A stretch of DNA of 64,000 nucleotides from positions 1 through 64,000 of the forward strand of contig BCIJ01000032.1 of the NCBI GenBank assembly GCA_001599935.1, read 5' to 3'. Shown here in pieces: positions 44,885 through 55,866 of the stretch. The stretch's first letter is position 1. Each line of letters begins with the position of its first letter. The stretch comes from Holtermannia corniformis (Eukaryota; Basidiomycota; Tremellomycetes; Holtermanniales). The notes under the pieces were generated by a model, which made no database searches, was not told the origin of the DNA, and saw only the letters and a program-made list of their open reading frames with translations. The translations under genes were made by a program, and so were the position numbers.

Positions 44885-46635
44885 TGCTCCCGGACTAGCG
44901 CCAGATCTCACTACGGAGAGGGCGATCCAATCCTCCCATTTGGTGGCGCAGGTCGCCCTCCACAGCTCGACTGACAGGGTGAGCGCAGTGCTGATGCCGC
45001 AGGCGGTGACCCATTAGCGTCGAGAGACATTGGGCACGGAAAGTCGACCGAGACCTCCGATGCGCCACCAGTTGGAGCACAGCGGGCTGTCCATCGTCTA
45101 CGCGCCGTCAGCGAGCCGCAGACGGGTAGGGCAGGCACTCACGCTGTGCAGCAGCTTGTCTTGTATCGCCTTGTTGTGCTGCTCAAACACATCCTGACGG
45201 GGTTGAAGGGCACCAATGCCATCGACAATCTGCAAGGTCAGATCTGACACCCTCGTACATGATGCTCACCTCTTTGACGAGTCGAGCTATTACAGCCGTC
45301 TGGTTGCCTATCGTATAGGACCAAGAACCTGTGATCGCGTTTGGTCCAAGCCCCATCAAGTACTTGGGAACTGTCTTGTCATCACCACCAGCCCATGCAC
45401 GCGCAAACACTCACGCCTGTCACCGCCCAGCCGAGGTAGCTCTGGGGTCCACCGATGCGCTCTCAGCATCCTGCCCTTTGAGCCCGACGTTCAGTCCTAC
45501 GCCGTGCCGTGCCACATCTCATCCGGTTGCATGGACGATAATCGGGGTTGAACTGAGAACGGTCGGCTGAGACGACGGAGTCTTCGGTGATACGCTCGGT
45601 CTTGGTAGAGTTGAGCGAGACGTGTGACCGATAGGGCTTCGAGCCGGCCGGCGTTGTAGGCAGGCCGGTTGTAGCCAAGAGCTGCAGGGTCAGCTTTGTC
45701 CTCGATTGCTATCCACGACTTACGATGCTGCGGCATCAGCACCTCGTACTCTGCAGGCGCAATGGTTTTTTAGGTATTGAAGCAGTTGTTCTGCTGCATC
45801 TTGATTCGCGTCCTCGAGTTGCGCGAGTCCCATCGGTCATTGTGGGCAACAAAGAGGCAAGGCGATGGTACAGTCGCGCACCGCTCGTGATCTCGGTGTT
45901 GACTACGCCCAGTCAGCACCATCAGACTGCCCTCGAACCGAACGCACCCTTTGGGAAGAAGTATCCGCCGGTGCGGACGTAGTGCACCACATTGACACCT
46001 TTGATCTCTGCAACACCAGGCAGCAGCTGGATGCCCGAGCTCCTACTGCCGATAACGGCCCCCTTCTTGCCCTTGAAGTCCACATCGTTACGCCAGCGCA
46101 CTGAAAGTCGTCCCTCCCTGGGATGTTGGGCAGGAGCGGTGTTGAAAGCGGACCGTTGGCGGAGATGAGGATGTCGGCGGTATATTGGATATCTTGACTT
46201 TGCTGGGACAGAGTCAGGGTGTGGGTCTGGATAACGTCGGACCATGAGGAGGAGAGGTATAGTGTCGAGCAAGATCTACTCGTATCAGCTTGATCATGAC
46301 GGTCATGACATGGCCCAGCTTACCATACGTCTCAATAACCTCCTGCAGGTAGTCGACCTCTGGTTGTCGCAAACACCCTCTTCCAGCCATTACGGGGGGC
46401 AAAGTACAAGCTGTACAAGTGGATTGGGATGTCAACACTGGAGATGTGAGTACGGTGATCGCCTGTGGTTAGTGAAGGTTACATACCAGCACTAAGCCAA
46501 GTCGAGTCACGCCAGATCCCGCCAGCTGAAGCACCCTTCTCTAACACGGTCAGCTCGACATGCTCGCCCAGCGTGCATCTGAGCTGGGCGGCCCCGACAT
46601 GCGCCGCCGGCGATAGCGACGCGTATCGGAGTCAT
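44885..46635 (-). pseudogene. Flavin-containing (Baeyer-Villiger-type) monooxygenase, broken
   Basis: ATG at 46635 (MTPIRVAIAGG) then frame changes. Order of recognisable pieces: HVELTVLEKGASAGGIWRDS, SVDIPIHLYSLYFAPRNGWK, QPEVDYLQEVIETYGKLGH, ADILISANGPLSTPLLPNIP, then after another shift DVDFKGKKGAVIGSRSSGIQ, VNVVHYVRTGGYFFPK, VSLNSTKTERITEDSVVSAD, a DDKTVPKYLMGLGPNAITGS stretch, a CSNWWRIGG piece and KWEDWI at the end. At least three frame changes (about 46600, 46365, 46100). The second Rossmann motif has Arg where GxGxxG expects Gly. The order matches FAD/NADPH monooxygenases of the cyclohexanone or steroid type. Splice-like sites remain, but no continuous protein can be made. Confidence 0.75.
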
Positions 46636-47423
46636 GATCGTTGGATTTGGTGCTGTTCAGCCTTGAGACCGACATGTCATTGTCAGACGGCATGGCGTTC
46701 CCAGGATGAGATGCGCCGCGGCTGCTACGGTATGCAGCATGGTGGATGGGAACTGGAGGGTCCTGGGTTGCTTCTGCATGAAGACTGCATCGCGGGACGA
46801 CGAGCCAAAGACATGTTGACGGCTGTTGATGGTTGTTGCTGCGGCCAGAGTCGACGATCGCGACTTTGAACGACCACCACAGTGACCTCGGCTTACTCTG
46901 AGGAGCATCCCTCTCAACTCATGCGTCGCTCAAAGCTCACAAAACCTAACCAAGTGGGGTAGCAGCTTCGAGGCGGGCACGGTGCAGCATGGATAGCCGA
47001 AGGAATCGACCTGACCGCAGTTGGCAAGCGATTGCAAACCGCAGAGATTTCTTCATAAACAACGACGGCGGTGGTGTCGGAGGGTTCACGCGATCTGCCA
47101 GCAACGTCTTCTTGTGGACCGCAGTGGAAGCCCTCGACTCTGCCTATTGCCGAGCGAAGATACATTGGCGAGACAAGCCCGCCTTCGCAAGCACAAGTCA
47201 AAGTTCACACGAAGACGCGACGGCGGCCGCCGTCCTTTCACGACCTCAATGACAGTCATCCGCAAGCTCCAGCGGACGTTGGATTCCTGACATCATGTAG
47301 ACGGGCCGCTAGCGCCATCTCGCGTCTTTGATCAGGTCGGCCCCGCCTGTTGCCTTCGACGAAGGCCATGGCCACTACAAGAGCCGGATCGTGGGCGCGC
47401 TCACGCCCACTCTGACCAACAAG
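46636..47423. other. Gap before the Cys-rich gene trio
   Basis: Nearly 800 bp. Short open frames on both strands (for example one containing FHCGPQED on the minus strand) lack the Cys/His spacing of the trio. No supported gene. Confidence 0.35.
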
Positions 47424-47768
47424 ATGCCTGGTGAACAGACAGGCGAAACTACATGGGCTTCAACGAATTATTGCCATACTGGAAATCACCTGATGTTGGA
47501 CGTGCAGCGCTGCCAGCACTCACTTGTCAGGGTGAGTCGGACCGGGGTGCACTTGAAGAACGCTTGTGCAGACCACTGCGGCAAGTTTTGCACGCCGTGT
47601 TCAATGTGCACCCGTTTCACACCCTGGGTGGACACGGGTCGGGTGAATGAGACGACCGGGAGCGGTCGCTACTGTCTGCCGGTGAGTTGCGAGTCCGGCT
47701 GCGTCTGTGACTGACGTGAGCAGTGTCTCCACCGTATGAACGTTGTGGTCCAGTCGATCGAGGAGTAG
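47424..47768 (+). CDS. Small Cys/His-rich protein, trio member A
   Basis: ATG at 47424 (MPGEQTGETTWAST), intron 47682-47723, stop TAG at 47766; 100 residues. Metal-site pattern: C-x2-G-x-H-x7-C-x-H-S (YCHTGNHLMLDVQRCQHS), then NACADHCGKFCTPCSMC, then RYCLP-CLHRM split by the intron. The same first motif, the same second cluster and the same phase-0 intron inside Y-C-x2-C occur in members B and C. No signal peptide. The spacing suggests two or three zinc sites in a small fold; I do not recognise it among RING, MYND, LIM or AN1 fingers. Alternative start TTG-initiated frames upstream are not used. Confidence 0.72.
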
Positions 47769-48125
47769 TTGATGACGACACCCTTTGCTAGAGCTGCATG
47801 CAAGCTGTTGCGTGTCGAGGTCTGTGTGCACCCCATCGTGCTCCTGCCGGCCCCAGTTGAGGCCGTTGCGCCAGCAAGCTCAGATGGACTCGGTCCGTTG
47901 AGAAGCCCACAGTCCCTTGACAGCTTGACTCGGGTACAAGCTGCTGATATACTTGGTGCGCGCGGCCTTCGCACGGGCTGACGCTACGGATGAGCGCGCG
48001 GGCAATAACATCGCCAACTCCGTTGTTGACACTCCATACAATCTGACAATCAACCTCGACACGCCTTCGCCAACGATCGGTACAAGACAGGTTGCAGGAC
48101 ACTCTCAGTCGAGCTTGTCATCGCA
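47769..48125. promoter_or_regulatory. Gap between trio members A and B
   Basis: About 360 bp, presumed promoter of member B. No other feature. Confidence 0.35.
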
Positions 48126-48532
48126 ATGTCCCACCTGTCGTTTGAAAATACACACTTTCAGTGCCAAAAGGGCGGCCACCTGGCAGAGAACTGCACGCAA
48201 TGCCCGCATTCGACAACTGCACAGAGCAGAACGGGGCTCTATCAGGTCAAGTCGGCATGTGCTAATCACTGCGACTACGGCTGCAAGCCCTGTAACAGGT
48301 GCCCTCGGTCGCACGGAGTAGATCAAGAGTGCTATGAACCTGACAGGGAGTTGAACGACTCTATCTCGAGTGGTAACTCATGCGGGCGGTGTAAACAGAT
48401 GGGTGTGCCGCTGAGCACAGTGCCTGGCTACACATCTGCTAGCTACTGTGCCAGGGTCAGTGTCATGACACCCGAGTACACTTTGCTGACGAGCTACAGT
48501 GCTGTCGGGTTCTCTCTTCGCTTCGTACGTGA
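48126..48532 (+). CDS. Small Cys/His-rich protein, trio member B
   Basis: ATG at 48126 (MSHLSFENTHFQ), intron 48456-48499, stop TGA at 48530; 120 residues. Same pattern: CQKGGHLAENCTQCPHS is C-x2-G-x-H-x7-C-x-H-S, then SACANHCDYGCKPCNRC, then SYCAR-C across the intron. Between HS and the second cluster both A and B have an SRTG motif, so these two are closest. A 30-residue insertion with an extra CGRCKQM pair lies before the last cluster. Reading through the intron gives a longer frame to 48590, but splicing restores the conserved Y-C-x2-C. Confidence 0.72.
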
Positions 48533-48796
48533 GCGCGCGCCAGTTGATGTCGCGGCGTGTCGCGGTGCAGTTCCTACGACGCGAGAGTAGAGATGTTCAG
48601 ATGCATACTATGCACGGAGCTCGTTGCTTTGTAACAGTGTGTGGGCGGCAACGCGAAGCAGCACTCGATGCATCAGCTGTCACGCCGTTGTGCGCTGCGC
48701 TTGAACGAGGAGCATGTCACCTCAGATCTGACTCACGGGGCTGTCTGCGCTGTAATCAGATGCATGCAGTACACTGTCTAGCCGTCCACATCCGTA
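48533..48796. other. Convergent gap between trio members B and C
   Basis: Holds the terminators of two convergent genes. An open stretch at 48595 (MFRCILC) is too short to support. Confidence 0.35.
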
Positions 48797-49119
48797 TCAG
48801 TTCTCGCTATCAGCCGGTGTAGTGCACTGCGGTGTGTGAGCCGGATACACAGCTCATTGCACATACACACCGGCGTGCAGTACCAAAGTTGCTTCGTCTC
48901 GTCCTCTGGATCATACGCGCCATCCTTGGCCTCTTGACCGCAGATGTCGCAGGTCATGACTGGCTTCGATTCGCAGTCGGGAACATGACAGTCAGACTTG
49001 CAGTAGGTTATCCCAGGAAGGGCCTCGTGCGTGTTCAGCGGCATCGAGTGTGTACACTTGTCCGACTCGAAAACCTTGTGTAGGCCTTGCCAGCAGTAAA
49101 ACTGGCCAGCGGTGGACAT
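48797..49119 (-). CDS. Small Cys/His-rich protein, trio member C
   Basis: ATG at 49119 (MSTAGQFYCWQG), intron 48827-48870, stop TGA at 48797; 92 residues. CWQGLHKVFESDKCTHS keeps C-x2-G-x-H-x7-C-x-H-S exactly; YCKSDCHVPDC and TCDIC replace the tighter second cluster; WYCTP-CTTPADSEN ends the protein with the intron again inside Y-C-x2-C. Its acidic middle (YDPEDETKQ) differs from A and B. It is inverted relative to them. No signal peptide. Confidence 0.72.
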
Positions 49120-49834
49120 TGTCGTCCGTGCGCGCACGAGCCAGAGCAGGCTTTAAGCCGCCGGCCTTCGTTCGGTCAAAAGCGTGAAAGGTCGGACGCG
49201 GATCGCCGACAGCACGGCCCTTTGTGCGCGATGGGTGCTACACGGCTGAGAATGGATCGTCGGTCCTGTTGAACCTAGTTCCTTTCCCAGTGCGCGAGCT
49301 GAGTCAGGGCGGTGCGCAAAGATTGACACGGCGCTATCGTCTGCCTGGATGCACTGGCTGCCACTTGGCACTGCGCCACTCCACGTCAGATTGTTGATAG
49401 TGGCGAGTCGAAACTGTTGCGCACCGCGGATCACGGGAGCATTTCTCACTCACCCCCTGCCTGCCGCCGCCGCCTCCCTCCGCCGGTGTGCGCCCCCTGC
49501 ACCGTCTCGACCACCACCAGTGGGTAGACTGCATCGTACATCAAGTGAGTACACTGCAGCCTAGGGATGGGACGGTCGGATGGGAACACAGGGACGGATG
49601 GTTGGCTTGGGTGCTGAGGAAGGACGCACATTCGGTCATGGCCACGCCGGGTCTGGTCGACTGGTCGGAGCAGCTGGCACTCTTGGGTTCATGCGCAGGC
49701 ATAATCCTTCCCAGTTAGCCAGCTGTCAGATCGGTCGAGCACCACCCACCATCCTCGCTCCACCCAGGCCAAATTTACCACTCTTCCTCCCTCGACCCAT
49801 CCATCCCACGCACACACGCTAACCACCCCTCAGG
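49120..49834. promoter_or_regulatory. RPS8 promoter and probable 5' UTR intron
   Basis: A GTGAGT donor at 49545 and an acceptor, GCTAACCACCCCTCAG, ending at 49833 directly before the ATG frame a probable 289-nt intron in the leader, as is common in ribosomal protein genes. C/T-rich tracts (49440-49500, 49735-49830) are typical of such promoters. Part of the left side serves member C on the other strand. Confidence 0.55.
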
Positions 49835-50686
49835 ATGGGTATCACTCGTGATTCGCGCCACAAGCGCGCCGCCACTGGCGCTCGCCGCGCTCACTACCGC
49901 AAGAAGAGAAAGTTTGAACTCGGTCGCCAGCCGGCCATGACCAAGCTCGACGGTCCCAAGCGTATCCACGAGGTCCGCGTCCGCGGTGGCAACATCAAGC
50001 ACCGTGCGATCCGTCTCGACACGGGCAACTTTGCCTGGGGTTCCGAGCACGTTACCAGGAAGACTCGGTTGATCGCTGTGGTGAGTAGCGAGCGGATCCT
50101 CGAGCTTTCGAGCTGACGCCTCGTAGCGCTACAACGCCTCGAACAACGAGCTCCTCCGTACCCAGACGCTCGTCAAGTCGTGCGTCGTCGAGGTCGACGC
50201 CACCCCCTTCCGCCAGTGGTACGAGGCCCACGTAAGTCTCGATCCATCCGCTCGCTTCCCTCGTAATAACACTCGCGCAGTACGCCCAGCCCCTGTTCCG
50301 CGGCGCCAAGCCCATCCTCGCCGAGGGCCAGACCGAGCCCGAAGCCGACAAGAAGCAATCGAACCACGTCCAGCGTATCCTCGCCGAGCGCAAAAAGGAC
50401 GCCAAGATTGACCCGTTGCTCGAGCAGCAGTTCAAGGCCGGTCGTCTGCTCGCCGTCATCTCGTCTCGTCCGGGCCAGAGCGGTCGTGCGGACGGTTACA
50501 TCCTCGAGGGCAAGGAGTTGGACGTGAGTCGCCTGACCGAGCGAAGCGAGGGCGGCGGGTGTGAGCGGGCCTGTCCCGCTCTCTCTTCTAATGCCCTTGC
50601 TTCGCCTAGCTCCTCAGTGACAACACTGACCACCCCAGTTCTACCACAAGAAGCTCCAGGTCCGCAAGGCCAAGCACGCCGCCTAA
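49835..50686 (+). CDS. RPS8: 40S ribosomal protein S8 (eS8)
   Basis: Cytosolic small-subunit ribosomal protein. Exons 49835-50080, 50127-50231, 50281-50523 and 50639-50686. The sequence begins [20 protein letters not shown] and [19 protein letters not shown], the classic eS8 N-terminus, then [20 protein letters not shown], a [20 protein letters not shown] stretch with WYEAHY, and the end [15 protein letters not shown]. Length about 213 residues, as expected. The third intron, 115 nt, is longer than average; I looked for C/D or H/ACA snoRNA boxes and found none convincing. Codon use is strongly C-ending, fitting high expression. Confidence 0.97.
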
Positions 50687-50938
50687 ACGCCTAGACCCAC
50701 TCGAGCACGATCAAAGCAAGAGTAGGGCTAGACGAGCGCGTTTGTACTATTGGGTTGCAGTTTGGGTCTGATGAATACCTGAGCCCGCACTGGAGTGATT
50801 GCTGCGAGATCTGCGTCGTGCAGCACGAAGAACTGAGCAAGGCGGTGGAGGTCGTCCACTTGCCACCGCCATCGAGCCTTGATCATCAATCAGATTCTCT
50901 GACTACAGTACCATTCTTTCACTTGACTTATCCACACA

Positions 50939-51885
50939 ATGCCATCAACAGACCTATGTCTGAGCTGCCTTTCAACTCCTCGTCCCTCGAATCCCTCTTC
51001 CGTTCACAAACAGGAGTCGTTCCGAACGCCCTGCTGCCAATCGCCAATCTGCAGCCCCTGCTTATCCCGCAATCCACGATTGAAGTCCTACGTCCCGTGT
51101 CTGCGCTGCGGGGATGTGAGAGACGGCTTGGAGGCTGTACGAACACGGCGGTAAGTTTCACTCACGATGGACGCGGTTACTGATCCTGCGGCAGGAGACA
51201 GAGCGAGGCAGCTGACGAGGTCATCTTTGCGATCGGCGACGACGACGACCCGCCAGGGTATGAAGATGCTTGCGTGGGTGATCGCGATCCAGTTATCGAA
51301 ACTGGTCAAGATGAGATCGGCCGCCAACAGGCAACGCAAGACCAACTCCAAGTCCATGAAGTACGCCATAAAGTCGTTCGAGGCGATACCCTGCGCTCGA
51401 TCGCGATACGATACGCGGCCGATGTGAGTTTCCAATCAGCAAGGGCTGGGCAATCGCTGACTTGCGCACAGCCACACGACCTAGTCAAACTCAACAACCT
51501 GCCACCAACAGCCTTGCATACGCATCCGCATCTCTTACAAACTCGTCGAGAGTTGATCATTACGCGTCGGCTATGCCCCGTTGAGGCCGATCCCGCGCGC
51601 GTGTCAGACGACATAGCCGCCGCGCGGGAGAAAGAGCGCCAGATCAAACGCTTTCAACTGATCACCAAAACGACGGATCCATCGATCGGTCGTGCGTATG
51701 TCGCGCTGCAGGAGCTCGACTCGGATGCGGATGCGGGTGGGGAGGCGATGGATGGGAAGAAGCGTGTTGGCACTGTTGGAGCTGTCGAGAGGTTCTTTGA
51801 GGATGATGATTGGGCACGAGGGGAGGGCGCGAGCGGGGTGCGACGGACGGAGGGTGGGGGTGGGTGGAAGGCTGTGAAGGGATAG
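50939..51885 (+). CDS. Intracellular LysM-domain protein with N-terminal Cys-rich (zinc-like) domain
   Basis: ATG at 50939. The N-terminus has paired cysteines (CLSCL, PCCQSPICSPC, CLRCGD), a treble-clef-like zinc site. After one intron comes an acidic segment (IFAIGDDDDPPGYED), then a LysM domain: HKVVRGDTLRSIAIRYAAD, intron, PHDLVKLNNLPPTALHTHPH. The C-terminal half is charged (AAREKERQIKRFQLITKTTD, FFEDDDWARGEG) and Gly-rich at the end. There is no signal peptide, so this is the intracellular LysM type seen in fungi and in animal LYSMD proteins, not a chitin-binding effector. Its function is unknown; membrane-trafficking or peroxisome roles have been discussed for animal relatives. Confidence 0.82.
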
Positions 51886-52337
51886 GCGGGTGATGGACTG
51901 CGAGGTTGTATGTTGTGCATGTAGCAAGCTGCGCGAGGACGATTACGGACGGAGCGCGGGATGATTATCGACTAGTTTGCAGCAAGGATCGCAGTGGCCA
52001 GTCAGCGCTTCAGTCTGTTGTTGAGCTGAACCGCATCTCTGGGACAGCCTTGTGGCTCGAACGACTTGGGTTCACTGTACGCACAGTCAGACATCAAATC
52101 TTCCAACCACCAACCAGGTGCAGTTGACCACTTTGATGACTGCATCGCGCACACGTATAATATCCAACATCCTCTGCAATGCCAGCACTGGCCGCAACCC
52201 ACTAGCGCCGTTGCAAGCCTACACTCCCCCATCGCGCGCTTTCGCGCCGAATTCCAACCCAAGAGCAAAATGCGCCAATCGAGCATCGACCGCAAATCCT
52301 TTTGCGCCGTAATCTACGGCGCGTCAACAACCTAGAT
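51886..52337. other. Convergent intergenic region
   Basis: 450 bp between two convergent genes. The open frames here have no domain. Presumed to hold both terminators. Confidence 0.4.
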
Positions 52338-53464
52338 TTATCCCACAGCGACAGACGCAGACACACCCTGCAGACGCTGATACAGCCCCTCGAGGGGCAC
52401 GACGCGCTTGATGATGTGTTCGCCTGGTTCTAGGTTTTGTTCGGGTTCTGGATCGTTTGAGGAGAGCTTGACGTCGATGGTTACGAGGTGCATGTTGGCG
52501 CCGGACATGCTGGGCGGGTTAGCTGTGCTCTGACCTCGCTCGGCACGACTGGTGAGGCTAGGAAAAGGCGGGGATATGACCGCGGAGTCGTCTCGATGTA
52601 TTGTACATTAAGATGGACGGGCTACGATGGCGCATGACCCGATACTTGCTGGGGTCGATGCAAACTTGATACGATCCCGTGCAATGACAGAACTGCACTC
52701 ACCCGGGATCATTGACCAGTACGGCCGACACGTCGCGCACCGTAGCTTCACCTTTTGCGCCATAGCCCGTCTCCTCGTGCAGTTCGCGCAGTGCCGTTTT
52801 CCTGTCGGGTGTCTCGTTAGGCCCATGTCTTGGGCACGCAAGTCGAGGGGAAGGACGTACTCTGGCATCTCTCCTTCGTCAATCAAACCTGCTGGTAGTT
52901 CTGCGCACAATTAGGTCTACACTTGGAGGAGAGACGCTACTGACCGATCGCGGTGGCGCCGACGGGGGGTCTGTATTGCTCGATGATGATGGTGGATGTG
53001 GGGCGAGAGGGGTGTTGCAGCAGTGCAAGGATCGCGACGGCTTTGATGTATCAGCTCCAATATCGATACCACTCGAACAGGAACAGAAGAGCCAGACTGG
53101 CTGAGCCGAGTGGAGGCTGTCGGTACTCACCATCGACGCCCGCCTTGGACCGAGTCGAGCGATTCGCCGTCTCCCAGGTACGCTACCCACGTCAGACCCT
53201 ATCCTTCATCCACACAGCCGACAATAGCCGGCAACACACCTCCTTCCCCTCCTGATCCTGCCACTGGATCTTTTGGAGCTTCAACCACTTTGCCTCGCCC
53301 GGCTGCACATCTTCCACTTTGAGGATCTTGGCGTCTTGGCTGTATGGCATGAGGGATGCTCTGGCTCCTGCTGTTGAGTGGGTTGGTGTTCTGTATGATC
53401 GTAGTAGAACCCGGGCTTGTGCTGATACTGAGGATGGCAGACAGCGCATGAGGATGGTCGCCAT
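52338..53464 (-). CDS. YSA1: ADP-ribose / ADP-sugar pyrophosphatase (Nudix hydrolase)
   Basis: Hydrolyses ADP-ribose to AMP and ribose-5-phosphate. Five or six exons. The Nudix core: YRPPVGATAIELPAGLIDEG, then after an intron TALRELHEETGYGAKG (REx2EExG present), DVSAVLVNDPGMSGANMHLV, and the end GLYQRLQGVSASVAVG. The N-terminal half has ILKVEDVQPGEAKWLKLQKI and RTWETANRSTRSKAGVDAVA. I chose ATG 53464, which adds MATILMRCLPSSVSAQARVL, a mitochondrial-type presequence; an internal ATG at 53350 (MPYSQDAKI) would give a cytosolic form. Yeast Ysa1 is reported in mitochondria among other places, so dual targeting by two starts is plausible. Confidence 0.88.
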
Positions 53465-53746
53465 CAGGCCGACGTCATGGAGCGTGGTTATCTTCGACTT
53501 GCTAGCTATCCTAGCATTCAACCAATTTGGAGATTGTTAGAACACCTAGCAATTATATAGCAAAACACGCGACTTCAGCAAGACAGCTGTTGAGATGCCG
53601 CACCGCCCCGCACCAGCACTCGACAATCTCAAAGCATATCCTGACCCTCCTTTCGTCCTCCCCCAACACACCTCAAGTCGAAGGCGCTCGCTCTCACTGG
53701 CGTGCGCCCCATCACTTACGAACCGTGCGCGAGCTTATGCACCGCC

Positions 53747-55627
53747 ATGGGCCAGCTCTCGCACTTTTTCCTCTCGCGCGAACGCGTCCTGTCGGCCACA
53801 GACCCAGATCCAGGCAAGGTCATTGGAACCAGCAGGCAGAAATGGTATTTCGGTCTCGGTGCGTCTTCTCGTATGCATGGAACCTCGGACGCTCGCTAAT
53901 TGATGGTGGGGTGGCAGTCGTCGCACAGGCCGTCGTAGTTGGCGGACTGGTGATTGCCGTCTTTGCGCAGATTGAGGTACGTGCTACCGAGGTGCGAGGC
54001 GGACGCTGGCTGAGCTCGGCGTAGCGCAATATCCCGTACCAAACGCCTCTATTACGCACGGTACCCGTCTACCTCGCCATCTTTGTTCTTGCAGAGTACG
54101 TCTGGCCGCACCGCAACCTCCTCTCCACCACTCACGATCAACTTCAGAATCTTCTCATGCTTCTTCGTGTTTGATGCCCTACGCGCACGCAACATCGTCC
54201 AAGTCCGCCCTGTCCAGCCCTGATCACAATACAGCACTGACGCACACACCTCAGATCTTCCTCCACCTCGCGTTCATGCTCTCGCTGTTTGTCTACAGTA
54301 TACTGCAAATCTCGCAGACGCGCAAGGCGTTGCAGGATGAAGGCGATTCTGTTGGGTGCGATCAGGGCGGGGCGTATTGGGTGCGTTGTGCGGCAGCTTG
54401 TGATCGGGTGCTGACGCTGTGTTTCGCTTTGCTCAATTGTTTTCGCTCCTGTCATCTCTGCCATGCCGACGTGCTCTGCTATGCGTCAACCGCCTCCTAT
54501 ACGTCAATCGCCCACCACCATAGTCATGCACAGGCCCAGACTCACTCTACACCCTCGTCCGCCGACTGCTCATCACCGTCCCTGTCCTAATCGGCACTTC
54601 AACCCTCGCACTCTCCATCCTCTCGTACGACCTGTACCGCGAGTTTGGCTGGACAGTGTTCACGATTGTCGGCGGCAGCCCAGAGCTCAAGACGCTGCAT
54701 CGACAATACCAGACGCTGATCAGTCTGTTGAAGATGACGCTGTTCTTTGCGGTTGCTTTCTGCCTGTCGGTGCGTGCGGTACGTGATGGGGGTTAGGAGC
54801 TGATGCATGCGATGGCTAGTTTTTGATCCTCGTGACGTCGATCAAGCAGGCGCCGGCAGAGTTGTGAGTATTGGGAAGCGCGAGCTGTGGCCTTGGCTGA
54901 TCAACAGCGTCATCACGATCATTGCACTGCCCGTCGCGGCACTACTGATGCTGATCACCGGCTGGGCCCTCCGCGTCGAAAACAAGCCGTGCGTACGAAC
55001 GCTCTCCCGCAAGCCACGATACTGACAACTCGCAGCGTCATGGCAGGCAGTCTGGTGTTCATGGTCGCTGGTCTGGTCTACTTCATGTACGACCCGGTCC
55101 GGCAGACGGATGAGCAGACAGCTGACGTTGTACACGCGCAGATACAAGCTTGCGTCCATGTGGCTCCCGCGCACACGCAAGCTATACGATAGTACGCGCG
55201 CAACGATGGCCGTGCTCTGTGAGTTTCGATAGTGCTATTGTGCGTGGCTGAGCAAGCTTAGCGATCGTGTCCATCATCCTGCTTGTGCGTCCCGGCGACG
55301 CGCGACCGTCAAGCTAACCTATTGCAGTCTGTCACATTCGTGTACGCGTGTCTGTGCATGTCAAACTTTGACCGGGTGAGTCTGAGCCCGTGCTTGACAT
55401 CGCTGAGCTCGCTGACGCTCGCTTGCAGGGGTTGATCCAAGCGCACCGTACGTCCTCCCGAAGATCCCAACCCGTCCGTCCGTCGAGCACTCACATGCAC
55501 AGAAAACCCGGTCAACAAGACGAGCTTGCTGCCAATGACCCAAGCCGCACCCGCCGAACCGGATGGCGCTAACGAGAAACAACGACCTGGCGCGGCGACA
55601 GAGCCCGACAGGCTGACGATCGAGTGA
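53747..55627 (+). CDS. Polytopic membrane protein of unknown function
   Basis: ATG at 53747 in GCCGCCATGG-like context (CACCGCCATGGG), with an overlapping out-of-frame ATG at 53737. About twelve short exons. Membrane segments: VVAQAVVVGGLVIAVFAQIE, VPVYLAIFVLAEYVW, FLHLAFMLSLFVYSILQI, LLITVPVLIGTSTLALSIL, KMTLFFAVAFCLS-FLILV, LINSVITIIALPVAALLMLI, VMAGSLVFMVAGLVYFM, a segment near AIVSIILL and VTFVYACLCMSNFD. A conserved-looking loop reads YREFGWTVFTIVGGSPELKT. The tail (NPVNKTSLLPMTQAAPAEPD) is hydrophilic. I do not recognise the family. Some internal splice choices (54400-54560 may be one 160-nt intron) are uncertain. Confidence 0.68.
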
Positions 55628-55866
55628 TGAGTGATACCCGTGACGAGACGAGACGACCATGTATAATCATGTGATTCACGCTGCGTCGCGGCGTCGGCGT
55701 TGAGCTTAGGCGTGAGGAGCTTTTGCGTTATTGCTGCTGCAAGCCTACCTTGCGCCCATGAAGCACATGAAAGAACACGCACATTGATCGCGGAGGATAC
55801 AGGATTGTTGAATTTTGAGTGCGCGACCATCGTTGTGCGTTTCGGTGGATCAACAACTGTACTACC

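Noticed and set aside
48126..48590. Unspliced longer form of trio member B ending at 48590
   Set aside because: Removing the 48456-48499 intron recreates the Y-C-x2-C ending shared with A and C, which the read-through lacks.
50524..50638. snoRNA inside the third RPS8 intron
   Set aside because: No C/D (TGATGA, CTGA pair) or H/ACA boxes with supporting stems could be found.
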